Made by a program: the position numbers and the translations under genes. Shown here piece by piece: positions 23,260-34,234 of a stretch of DNA of 64,000 bases (its first letter is position 1; each line of letters begins with the position of its first letter). The DNA comes from Artemisia argyi (Eukaryota; Streptophyta; Magnoliopsida; Asterales; Asteraceae), in the NCBI GenBank assembly GCA_030686995.1, contig CM060684.1, positions 12,075,897 through 12,139,896 on the forward strand, given 5' to 3'. The notes below the pieces were generated by a model. The model was not told the DNA's origin and searched no databases. It worked only from the letters and a program-made list of their open reading frames with translations.

Positions 23260-23451
23260 TACTGATCAGAATTTACGAATGATGAGAATTTGGAAAGAGG
23301 TGTGGGAGGAAACTGATCAGGTGAACTTGTATGTTGTAATAGATCTAAGAAATCAATTGTCTTTTTTAAACAAATTGTCCAAATTTCTTGCCTGGCTTTT
23401 ATTTATTTTACATTTTTTATAACAAATGGTCAATGGTCTTCATATGTGTGT

Positions 23452-23948
23452 ATTTGAAGAGTTTTTAAGATGACACATAAAAACACAATATTCTATCAGC
23501 ACAATACCATTCTCATCCTTCTTTCATCACACACATAAAATATTCTACCAGCACAATACCACACAATACCATTCTCATCCTTCTTTCATCACACACATAA
23601 AATATTCTATCAGCACAATACCATTCTCATATTTGAAGAGTTTTTAACATATATGACACATAAAAACACAATATTCTATCAGCAGAATACCATTCTCATC
23701 CTTCTTTCATCACACACATAAAATATTCTACCAGCATAATACCATTCTCATCATTCTTTCATCACACACATAAATATTCTATCAGCACAATACCATTCTC
23801 ATCCTTCTTTCATCACACACATAAAATATTCTATCAGCACAATACCATTCTCATATTTGAAGAGTTTTTAACATATAAGACACATAAAAACACAATATTC
23901 TATCAGCAGAGTACCATTCTCATCCTTCTTTCATCACACGCATAAAAT
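23452..23948. repeat. Minisatellite, ~52-bp unit, about eight copies
   Basis: Units contain 'acacataaaatattct', 'atcagcacaataccat' and 'tctcatccttctttcatcac'. An additional block 'atttgaagagtttttaa' recurs at about 23452, 23629 and 23856, giving a higher-order period. Variation includes taccagc/tatcagc and cagaata/caca. Confidence 0.85.
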
Positions 23949-24397
23949 GTTGCACGATAAATTTTGTTCATAAAAATTATTCATCTTCGCCGTTTTATCT
24001 GGGTACGCTATTATATCGTTAATCGTTAAATTTAAAATAAATCAATGAACCATCATTTGTTACTTACGTCTAAGAAGTCATACACGCAGAGATGACTGCT
24101 ATCACTAAAGCATTAACAAAGTTACATAAAATAAAGAGTAAAGTCCAAAATACATCCATGTGGTTTGCCGATTGTAACACCGTATCATACATCGCTAGTT
24201 GATAAGTTGGCACATTACCGTCCCTCCGTTAGTAAAGTCAGCCACCATACATCCCTGTGGACGAACGGTGCAATTATTTCTCTTCTTATCTTATAACATG
24301 GATTTGACGCGAGAAAAAATATTAGCATCATTAGTCCTCATGGATGTATAATTTCTAACGCTTATTTTTATTTTATTTATTTATTATTTATTATTTA

Positions 24398-24404
<7 letters not shown>
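23949..24404. other. Intergenic; possible small MITE
   Basis: No gene is seen. 'aatacatccatgtgg' near 24150 and its imperfect inverted partner 'cctcatggatgtataat' near 24335 could be the ends of a roughly 210-bp MITE. This is weakly supported. Confidence 0.3.

Positions 24405-24485
<81 letters not shown>
24405..24485. repeat. (TA)n microsatellite
   Basis: About 40 TA units directly abut the left end of TIR element A. Confidence 0.95.
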
Positions 24486-24487
<2 letters not shown>

Positions 24488-24668
24488 AAGGGATCCAATA
24501 AGAAGAATAATTAAAATGAGAAAGGTAAGAAGTAATTCTAGCCACAAATTTTAATTTGGGAAGGAAAATTTGAATAAAGATGCATCTATTTTTATAGGTG
24601 CATCCATAATGTGTGGTTGTGATTACTTCTTATTCTTCTTATTTTTATTATTCTTCTTATTTAATCCA

Positions 24669-24672
<4 letters not shown>
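24486..24672. mobile_element. TIR element A (MITE, ~190 bp)
   Basis: The two ends are imperfect inverted repeats of about 60 bp. The left has 'ggatccaataagaagaat' and 'gtaagaagtaattc'; the inverted right end has 'ggattaaataagaagaat' and 'ataagaagtaatc'. It has no coding capacity. (TA)n flanks both sides. The ends resemble element D, and both contain 'gatgcat' motifs. Confidence 0.75.

Positions 24673-24730
<58 letters not shown>
24673..24730. repeat. (TA)n microsatellite
   Basis: This lies between TIR elements A and B. The ORF that reads through it is low-complexity Tyr-Ile and not a gene. Confidence 0.95.
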
Positions 24731-24735
<5 letters not shown>

Positions 24736-26767
24736 GGGGTTATCGTAGAATAGTGTATTAAAGTAAGAAGTGTAGGAAGTAATACTAGCATGACATGTGT
24801 CCCCAAATAACTAATATTGTGGAGTGACATTTTGGTAATTCTTTAGGTTGATAAGGGTATTTTAGTCAAAACCACATTTTAAAGTCTATAACAAATACTT
24901 ACGTATTTAATGACCTTTTAATGTGTGGTAATTTCTTTTTTTCTCGTCGTCATACACACTACAACCTTTAATACTTATATCCACAATTAAAACACTTGAT
25001 GTACTAGTTCAGAATTATGACATGCGAATAAAATAAATGACCAATTGATACATGATGTTAAGGGCCGGCCCGTGAATTTTGGAGGCCCTGTGCTAACAAA
25101 AAGATTTAGGCCTTTTTAGTCGCATGAAAGATTTACATGTCCAAAAAGTACTAATTAAAAAAATCGTTAAAGGTCCATTAAAACAACAATGTTTAACGAA
25201 ATTATATATACGGCACTTATAATGGTAAATCACCTATAAAAGCCTTTAGTTATAGAGCATATATAAGCTATATCAGCCCTTAAGAAATAAATTGGGCTTC
25301 TCTTAAACTTTGTCCAAAATCTTGGTTGAAAATGTTAATTATATAACTCATATTTACTTATTATGAAACAAAACTAAAATATTAGAGTAAAATTGTTAAG
25401 TGTAGAAACTGTTGGGTGCAAAATGAAATTTGCCCAAAGATATCATCTTCCTTATCCGCATGACATCCATAACCTCTGTTTCTGCCATTTGCTTTTAAAT
25501 CATTTAAAACTCGTAGATGTTTAACTTAGATTCGTCAAATTCAGTGTAAGTTAAGTTTATACTACATTTTTCATCTATGTAACGTGAAAAACCGAACTAA
25601 GACACCACTGGTCTTTACAAATCATGAGGCCCCTCAAAATTTAGGGGCCCTGTGTGGTCGAGCACCCCGCACACCCTTAAATACGGCCCTGATGATTTTT
25701 AAAACACTCATAACATAAATATACATATTAATTTGATACATGGGCAGTCGATGGATAAATTACAACGCTTAACATTGATGCACAAATCAGCTTTGATACA
25801 CATAGATAAAAGTATTGTTACACGCATATAAACTAATGATACATAAAAGGTTGTCGAGATCAGTTAAGGTTTTGATATGGTTGTCGGAATTGATTAAGAT
25901 CTGGTTTTGACAAGCTCACAACAAAAACTACTCCGTATAATGTAGATGCACAAGCTAACAACTAATCTACAAAGCTTCACAAACTCACAAAATCACGACA
26001 AAAGTTATACACGACAATAATAAAAAACTGATTTTAGTAAAGATTCACAAAAGTAATTAATACACCACTAAGATTTAATGAATACATGCATCAACAATCT
26101 GCTCCAAAAAGGCAAAAAGCAAAACAAAAAATCCATACACCAATAATAGCGATTGATACATATGTAATTGAAAACTAATAGATCAAAATGATTGAAAAAC
26201 CCATCTACCTCAAAAAACAAACTATGCGTCCCCGACGAATGAATACATTTGTATATATTGAATACGATATAATCACCTGAAGTATTCTAAAAAGTTGTTC
26301 GATTGGATTCGATATTACTGCACGAATAGTTGCGGTACGCAAAAATCTCACAACCGTCGATGATATCACTTTCTCGTTAATCGACTAGCTACAGGGGTTG
26401 AGTTTCGAACCTTTAAAGGTTGAGAGGCGTCACTGGCCTTGCCCGACGATTGAGATGTTGCAATGATGATTTCCGGAATTATAAAATACTATTAAAGTGA
26501 TTGTTTGCCGTGGATACTCGCCGGATTTCCGTGGATAATTAGGGGGCGGTTGCATATGGGAGAGAATCAATGAAAGATTGAAATAGTCAAATGAGGGAAT
26601 GTGAAAAAATCTACGGAGTGATATCAAGAGAAAGGTAATTACCTTAAATGACCATTTAATTAATTAATAGCTAAAGTTTTAATTTAAAGATATAATTCCA
26701 CATGTCAAATTGTAGTAGCTTCCTACACTACTTCATTTTAAAACTATCCCACATGAACCTCATTCAC
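24731..26767. mobile_element. TIR element B (~2 kb, non-coding)
   Basis: The left end ('ggggttatcgtagaatag' ... 'agtgtaggaagtaata') matches the inverted right end ('aggttcatgtgggatag' ... 'agtgtaggaagctac') over about 60 bp, both followed by a 'gacatgtg' block. No ORF encodes a transposase. The interior carries a hAT-like insertion (25061-25690) and many 'tgatacat' type motifs (25720-26165). A small ORF at 26430-26627 on the minus strand is not supported as a gene. Confidence 0.65.
25061..25690. mobile_element. hAT-like non-autonomous element inside B
   Basis: The ends AGGGCCGGCCCGTG...GGAGGCCCTGTG and, inverted, AGGGCCGTATTTAAG...CACACAGGGCCCC are typical of plant hAT-derived elements. Flanks 'gatgttaa' and 'gatgattt' could be a decayed 8-bp target duplication. 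No transposase is present. Confidence 0.6.
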
Positions 26768-26777
26768 ATATATATTA

Positions 26778-28568
26778 TGAGATTTTTTTCAGAACCAAAT
26801 AAATTGCGAGAACTGTGAGAACCAATGACTATAACTAATGGTGGCATAAAGGTAATAAACTAAAAGTTCAAGTTATATTAATTAAATGATAAAAGGGCAA
26901 ATAAGGAATTTTATATCCCCCACTTTAACCTAAAAACACCACTTTTTATTCTATCAGCCGTTCTTTTTTTTTTTTTTTTTTTTACATTATCTTTTTATCT
27001 TCTTCTTTCATCTTAAACACACAAAAATCACCAGAAACCAACACAACCAATTAATAAACAAGTTATTTAATCATAATATCTAACAAAACACATATGCACA
27101 ATGTATTTATGAATTGTTCACAAGAGACCATTTTGAGAAATTAGTGCAGCCTTAAAACACAACACACAAGTGCACCTTTAAATCAGAACTAAACAAAAAA
27201 CATCCTTATATCATAAATAAAAACATATATGCAATTTCAATACATTTAAAACTTAAAAACTGTAAAACACATATGCACATAAAGCATTAAATTCACCATA
27301 AACTATGAAAACACATATGCATTATCAATAACAAATATGCATACTACTTTTATTAACTTTCTATAGGCCATAAAACACATATGCAAACCATTTTCATTGA
27401 TTTTTTTACCAGCTATAAAATACACATGCACTCTAATCGTAAAACACATATGCACTATTTCATTTATATAATATTAACCTTAAAACACATATGCACACCC
27501 CTATCAAATTCACCCAAAACTAAAAACACATATGCACAAAACACAAATTCATTTGTTTGTTTTCTCGCTATTGTTATATTAACCGAAAGAAAAGCCACTG
27601 AATTTATTAAGGAGGTATACTTTGATCATGACAGCAAACTATTGTCCAATTTACTTCTAGAACCTCACTCAATACTTTTGTTTCTTTAAAAATACAATCC
27701 ATATAATAGCCATTCGAATGTATATGAAAACAATTAAAACCATCACGTGTCTTTACTAAATCAACATACAAGTAATGTATTTAAATTAATAAGAAAAATT
27801 ATGAACTCATGTCGAAACATACAGGCTATTATATGGATGGATTAGAAAAAATACAAATAGTTTCGACATGAGTTAATAAATTAGTAGAACATGGTAATGT
27901 ATTTAAACTAATAAGAAAATTTTGAATTGATGTCAATACATGTGCATTTAAACTAATAAATCAACCAAACATAAAGGTAATGTATTTAAACTAATAAGAA
28001 AAATTCAAACTCAAGTCGAAAGAAGATAGCAATATACCAGTGTTTTCATGAAGAAACACGTGGATGGATTAGAAAAAAATACAAATACTAGAAGTAAGAT
28101 TAAATTACATACCTTATCATCATACAGACGTGATCATCAATCAGGTAAAACAAAAAAAAAAAGTCATCTTCATTATGTAAATCGGTTGGACTTTTGTCGT
28201 GACAAACCAGTGATTGATCTAAATAATTAAACAAAAAGTGGTGATGGATAAATCAGTGATAATAAGTTAACGTGGTGGAGGAGGACGGAGATCTGGGAAT
28301 GAGAGGTTTGGAGGCGGCACATGTGAGAGAGGAGGGATAAATTGTAACTGATCTCCTCAAAATGATATCCCAAAAATTATGAACGTGCTATTGAAATAGT
28401 AAATGTGTAATTACATTCATACCCCTCGGTCATTTTTTAAACTTCACCCAATGTTCAATTTAATTACTTAACTGCCACCATACATTATAACCATTGATCT
28501 TAATTTTAACGTCTCAGATTGGTTCTCGCAGTTCTCGTAATTTATTTGGTTCTGAAAAGAACCTCACA

Positions 28569-28570
<2 letters not shown>
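26778..28570. mobile_element. TIR element C (~1.8 kb, MULE-like, non-autonomous)
   Basis: The left end ('cagaaccaaataaattgcg' + 'agaactgtgagaaccaat') and the inverted right end ('cagaaccaaataaattacg' + 'agaactgcgagaaccaat') are about 45-bp TIRs with few mismatches. The same pattern ('gcaagaactgc(a/g)aaaaccac') forms the TIRs of the large MULE E. No transposase ORF is present. The interior has a motif array (27085-27540), a duplicated block (27772-28080) and small inverted repeats. Confidence 0.75.
27085..27540. repeat. Dispersed 'aaaacacatatgcac' motif array in element C
   Basis: A dozen or more copies of 'aacacatatgca' and close variants lie in the first third of element C (for example near 27088, 27271, 27311, 27375, 27443, 27485 and 27525). 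Spacing is irregular, 20-60 bp. The 102-codon ORF here merely reads through it. Confidence 0.8.

Positions 28571-28571
<1 letters not shown>

Positions 28572-28651
<80 letters not shown>
28572..28651. repeat. (TA)n microsatellite
   Basis: About 40 TA units directly at the right end of element C. Confidence 0.95.
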
Positions 28652-28653
<2 letters not shown>

Positions 28654-29082
28654 CTAATAAACATGAATAATTTACAAGCCAATAAAGCAGCATAAATCAT
28701 TAATGTGCTGATGTGTATTTGTTCCTATTGGTCAATAAATTATTAGTGCTCCTAATATGTACAACACCCTTGAAGCATATCTACCTTTTGACTCTATTCA
28801 TTTGCTATTTTTGCTAAATTAAATTCATTCAAATCCTTTGTAACCGCATTCTTCATCTAGCAGCGTCTTCAAAACGCGCTTCAATCCTCCCTATTTTTGC
28901 TAACTAATTAAAGCATTCAAATTCTTTGTAACCGAATCTCACAAAATGCTCAAAACCAGATCAAAAAAGTCAATCAACCATATAAAAAAATTTGTTGCTG
29001 TCCACACCCTAAAATCGGGGATGATCTTGATTCAAGGCAAAAGCTATTTTGGGTTTCGATTGTAAGTTTGTTTTATATATAT
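28652..29082. other. Intergenic sequence between TIR elements
   Basis: No gene is recognised. A roughly 45-bp block ('ctatttttgctaa...ttcaaat(c/t)ctttgtaaccg') occurs twice, at about 28806 and 28900. This could be host sequence, for example the 5' flank of the kinase gene beyond element E, but nothing proves it. Confidence 0.4.
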
Positions 29083-29428
29083 GGTAGGGATCCAGTAAGA
29101 AGTAAATTAAAATAAGAAGTGGTAAGAAGTGATCAAAATCACGTATTTGAGATGCAACGACTTGCATTAGATGCATTTCTATTCATAAAGATGCAACATC
29201 TTGAGTTTCGAAAGTTAATTTGATGTATAGATGGTGCAAATTGATTTTCATGATTTTAGCACGTGTAGAGGAACAAAAAATAAGAGAAATCAAGAAATGC
29301 ATCTAATATACGTATATGCATATGATTAAAAGCTAGAAAACACACTATAGTGCGTTATAATGCATCTAAGATTATAGGGATGCATCTAATTTAGGTCGGT
29401 GCATCTCGAATTTGTAGTTATAGTTCTT

Positions 29429-29430
<2 letters not shown>
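29083..29430. mobile_element. TIR element D (MITE, ~350 bp)
   Basis: The left end 'agggatccagtaagaagt' and 'ggtaagaagtgatc' resembles element A. The right end 'atagttcttctta' runs into (TA)n. The interior has several 'gatgcatct' motifs. It has no coding capacity. Confidence 0.6.

Positions 29431-29480
<50 letters not shown>
29431..29480. repeat. (TA)n microsatellite
   Basis: About 25 TA units lie between element D and the left TIR of MULE E. Confidence 0.95.
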
Positions 29481-29483
<3 letters not shown>

Positions 29484-29535
29484 TAACTTTCAAATGAAAA
29501 CCATTTTAAATGCAAGAACTGCAAAAACCACTTTT
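29481..29535 (+). repeat. Left terminal inverted repeat of MULE E
   Basis: This pairs with 61885-61943 over about 50 bp and is also related to the ends of element C. The (TA)n tract ends at 29480. Confidence 0.75.
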
Positions 29536-29906
29536 ATCCAATCAGAATTTAGTTAATTGATTTCATTTTATTTTATTTAGTTAATATTGTAAGGGCATTA
29601 ATGTAATTTGCCATATATTTCATTAAATCTGGTTTTTGTTTCATTAAACCTAATCTTTTTCAAATTCAAATTTTCCTACAAACATGGAATTGATTCCTAC
29701 TCAGTATAGATCAAGAAATACAGTTTCATATTTTTTTTCCCAGATCCTCTTTTTCAATTCATTCGTGTTTTCCCAGATCCTCTTTTTCAATTCATTGGTT
29801 TTTTCCCAGATCTTCTTTTTCAATTCATTCGTATGAAACAAACCCTAAATCAATTTAAACATTATATCAAACACAAAATTCTTTTATACATTACGCAAGA
29901 TTAAAC

Positions 29907-32783
29907 ATGAAAAACATTGTTCAAGAACAAGATGAAGAAATTCACGACATTCAAGACCAGAATAATCGATTGCTTATGTTATCTGAGCAAGCATTTGATT
30001 CTGAGTATATGGAACATGATCAAGACGTGAACATTGGTATTATTTACATATCTTGTTATCCACAAATTCGTATATTACGAGAGCCTTTCCTTTACGGATT
30101 AATATTTGTACGCATTTATTATTGTATGTTCATGCATGTTATTTAGTGTGTATAAGTTGTGTTTGATTGTTTTTTTATTATTATTTTATTATTTTTTATA
30201 TTATTTTAATTTTTGTGGTTTTAGGGTTTTTATCATTGCTGTTCCCATGTTATTATTGTATGTGCATGTATGTTATTTATTTTGTCTAAGTTGGATTTTT
30301 ATCAGATTTTTTCATGTTTTAGGGTCTGTCCATTTGTTGCGCGTTTGTTTAAACCTGTTTTTTTAAATGTTGTGTTGTTGTTTTATTTTATGTTGTTGCA
30401 AGTTAATTTTTTAAAACTGTTTTTTAAAAAGTTTTAGTGTTTGATCATGTGATTCGTGTTTGTTTTTGTGTAGATTCTAATGATGTCGATATTTATGAGC
30501 TTGATCCGGAGTGTATTCCCACACCCCATGGTGGTAGATATTGGGTTCCTGATGTCCCTGTGAATGAGAAGCCTAAAGAGGGTGATGAATTTGCAACTTT
30601 TGACGAAGCCTATAACGCGTACAAGGAGTACGCTGCTAAGGCTAGGTTCTGTGTTCGTAAAGGTGGAACAAAAAACAAGGATGGCCAAGTAACACACAAG
30701 CACTTGGTATGTCATAAATATGGTAAACCTAGGAAGAGTGTTGAAACAAATACACTTATTGATTCTCCACATCAGGATGGTGAAGATGTTGAGAATGAAA
30801 ATGTGAAACGAAAAGGAAACGTAGATCGACGACGTCCGTTACTGATTGCAAAGCACATTTAAGTTTAAAACGTATTGTTGGAACAAATTCGTACAAGATA
30901 CTCAAGTTTGTGGAGAATCATAATCACAAACTCATTGACCCGGCTAATATGGATCTTTCTCGAGCTAGACGACAGTTGGAATTTGGTGATCAAGTTTTCA
31001 TTCATCGTGCGTCATTATCTAGTATTGGTCCACAGAAAGCACATAAGCTACGAGTTGCACTATTGGGTGGGTTTGATAAAGTACGTGGCATGCCTGTTGA
31101 TTGGAACAATTTTCACAGGGGTATGAATTCATTCATAGGTGAAAGGGATGCTCAAATGTTAGTGGACAAGATGCTAAAGAGGCAGGAACATGTACCTGGT
31201 TTCTCGTTTCATCATCCCACAAAAAAAAAAAAAAAAAAAAAGAGCTCTGCCGTATGTTTTGGGCAGACGAAACCATGAAGTGCAACTATGTTGCATTTGG
31301 TAATGTTGTTTCTTTTGATGCTACTTACTATACTAATAAGTGAGTTCCATCACTATTTTATGTTTTCATTGTAAGGATACGATCACATTGTCGTGTTATA
31401 AACTAATATATCTGTATAACATGTTTGTTTTAGGTATGACATGATTTTCGTTCCCTTTACTGGTGTTGACCACCACCAAAAATGTGTAACTTTTGGTGCC
31501 GCTTTATTGTCTAACGAAAAGTATGAATCGTATTGTTGGATGTTTGAAGCATTTTTAAAGGTTCATGGTAAGCAACCACCTCTGGCTCTTACAGACCAAG
31601 ATGGTGCGGTGCGTAAGGCTGTTCTAAAGATGTTTCCCGAATCGCATCACAGGTTATGCATGTGGCACATTACCCAGAAACTCCCTAGAAAGGTATACTT
31701 ATTATGTGCGTATCTGTTTTACATATTCATTTTTTGTTCATTAAATGAAGATTCAAGTATATATTCATGTATGCCCAACAGACCAATATAATATAAAACC
31801 ATTGATATACTTTCAGGTAATGGGTGATGTCGATAAAGACTCTCAATTTAAGAAAGAGTTTCACAAATTAGTTTGGAATATGTACATTGATCCTCAAATC
31901 TTTGAAAAACGTTGGCATGATTTAATAGATAGGTATAATCTTGGTGAGAACAAGTGGTTAACTGACATGTTTGCTATAAGGGAAAGATGGGCTCCAGGTT
32001 ACTTTTCCACGATACCTATGTGTGGTTTGATGAAGACAACTTCTAGATCGGAGAGTTCCAACGCATTTTTCAAGTGTTATTCAAACCCAGGCAACTCGCT
32101 AGTCCATTTTATGTTGTGCTTTGAATCGGCTATGGAAAAACAGAGGTATACCCAACGTGTGTTAGACAACACATCAGAAGAAAAGACTCCTGTCATGAAG
32201 ACACATTTACCTATCGAGTCTCATGCGCGTGAGGTGTACACACATTCTGTTTTCAAGGAAGTTCAACACGAAATTGAGAAATCCTTATATGGATGTTCAC
32301 AGATTGGTTCTCGTGTTGAAGGAGATGTTGAATATTGTTCGATACAACATAGGGATAAGAGATATAATATGGTCGTACACGTAACGGTATGTATCTTATT
32401 CATACATGTTTCTAAAACATTATTGTTCTTTAAATATAGTTAACATTAAAATTTTTAATAACCGGGTCGTTTCCTACGATTTTTGTTACTACTTTTTTTT
32501 CACATTAAGTTGGTACATGTATGTTTTTAATATAACACACCAAGTTTCATCATATTTTTTTATTTATTATCATTTTATATATTTTCTTTATCAACCGTTT
32601 CAGGTTTCTGTTAATCATTCGGATTGTACATTTGAATGTTCTTGTGGTCATTTTAATCGCCATGGTTATTTGTGTAGACATGTTTTCTGTGTTTTTCGTA
32701 TTCATGGAGTAGACGCCATTCCACATAACTACATAACTAGTCGTTGCTGTAAAAATGTTCTACCTGCTCATTTACTTGATAAG
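29907..32783 (+). pseudogene. MULE (FAR1-type) transposase, 5' part
   Basis: Spliced exons can be traced. Exon 1 is 29907-30036 (MKNIVQEQDEE...). Exon 2 is 30474-31339, with the FAR1-type DNA-binding domain (FATFDEAYNAYKEYA...FCVRKGGTKNKDG...HLVCHKYG). Exon 3 is 31434-31692, with the MULE catalytic core (VDHHQKCVTFGAALL, LTDQDGAVRKAV, then HRLCMWHI). Exon 4 is 31817-32386. Exon 5 begins at 32604, with a SWIM zinc finger (C-x-C, CRH). Phases match across all introns. Damage: a one-base-class frameshift near 30836, an A run (about 31219-31240) that shifts frame, and the LTR element inserted at 32784. The catalytic Asp of VSFDATYYTNK and the TDQD motif are retained. The protein would bind element TIRs and cut them. 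Confidence 0.85.
30037..30473 (+). other. Intron 1 of the MULE transposase gene
   Basis: This starts GTATTA and ends TTGTGTAG, and the join keeps phase (Asn-Ile-Asp). It is T-rich, as expected for a plant intron. ORFs inside it are not genes. Confidence 0.65.
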
Positions 32784-33712
32784 TGATGAGTGTGTAAATA
32801 CTCATCATTTTTATCGTATCTGAACTGCCAAAACATCCAAAAACACTCAGAAATACATCAAAATACAAAAATTATCCCAAAAACTGTGTTTTATATGTTT
32901 TAGATGCAAAATATTTAAAAACAAATGAAAAACGAACAAAGTTTGCATAATTGGCAGTTTCAGTCCCTCAAGTTTCAAAAATTAACAAAACTAGTCCCTG
33001 AAGTTTTAAAACGAAAGAAAAGTTAACCCAAGTCCTTTGGAATTCAAAAGTTGTCAAAATAAGTCCTTGGGTGAAAAGTTTGAGAAAATTACACTTTTGG
33101 TCCCCAAGTTTCAAAAATGGCAAAACAAGTCCTCGGGAATTTAAAAATTGGAATTTATCAAATATTTCCCTTGTACTATTAAAACTTGGCAAGTTTAGTC
33201 CTTTTGATAAACTTTGGGAAAATTACATTTCTGGTCCTCACAAAATCAGAAATTACAAATTTGGTCCTTGGGCTTAAATATTACAAACCAAACCGGACCT
33301 TATCACTATTATTCAAACAACCCACTCCCCAAAATCCAAATCCAAATAAAACCCTTAGACCACCAACACCTTGGCCCAAACCAACACCAAACCCACCCCT
33401 GTGTACTATTTAAAATGGTCAAAACTTGACCTTTGACCCTCCTTCCCCAAACACAAACCCGTGACTCCCTGGCAAAAACAACACCATCATCACCTACAAA
33501 ACCCACTTCCCCCTCCTCCATCATTACCCCTACACTCAAACAAACACCACAGTCCAAAACCAACCCCCCTGCCAAATTATCAGGCCCCAAGTTGCAAATA
33601 AAGGGTTTCCCGCCAAAACCAATCAAACGGTTGGGATCATTTTAACTCATCTAAGGGTCAAATTTATTATTGGGAAATGCTTAGTGATGCTCAAGAAACC
33701 CTAAAGGGCCAG

Positions 33713-33720
33713 TATAAAAG
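33713..33720 (+). promoter_or_regulatory. TATA box of pol-less element LTR
   Basis: TATAAAAG occurs in 'gggccagTATAAAAGaaagagaaag'. The 3' LTR has the same box at 52249-52256. The transcription start is expected about 30 bp downstream. Confidence 0.55.
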
Positions 33721-34234
33721 AAAGAGAAAGAGCAGAGATGGAGTTGGTTGTTAATTAGTATAATATAGTTTAGTAGTCATGTAATTTACTTTTCCAGTTG
33801 TATTTCTCAGTTTCAAAGAGCTGTAACCTGTTTTATTAATGTAATTTGAACTTTATTTAACTTTTATTCCCAGCTTTCTTTTATAAATTCAGACTTTGCA
33901 ATTTTAAGTAAACTTGACAAATTTACTTAAACTTGTTATAGTTTGTTGTTCTTGTTCCCTTAAGCTCAATTTAGCCCACTTTTAAGTTTTTAAAAAAGTT
34001 TATAAAGGTTGTTAATCAGTTTCATTTACAGTTTACTCAATAATCTAAAAAATACATAAAAATAGCTAATAAATAAAAAATTAGTTCACAAGAAGATTGG
34101 TGCATGAAGCAAGGGATACTCTGGATGGAAATGGTTTAGTAGCTTCATGGGAAGCTTAGGAAATAGTTTTGTGACCTTAATTCATGTCCTGTGCATATGG
34201 ATCAATTGTAAGCATTTTCATAAATTTTTGTAAT

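Noticed and set aside
23470..23940. CRISPR-like repeat array
   Set aside because: Units are directly adjacent without unique spacers and the genome is eukaryotic. It is a minisatellite.
24570..24761. ORF coding a long Tyr-Ile repeat
   Set aside because: It is a translation of a (TA)n microsatellite.
33309..33645. Overlapping ORFs in the LTR of the pol-less element
   Set aside because: Neither strand gives a recognisable protein, and the C/A-rich segment simply lacks stops. The same occurs in the 3' LTR (51845-52181).
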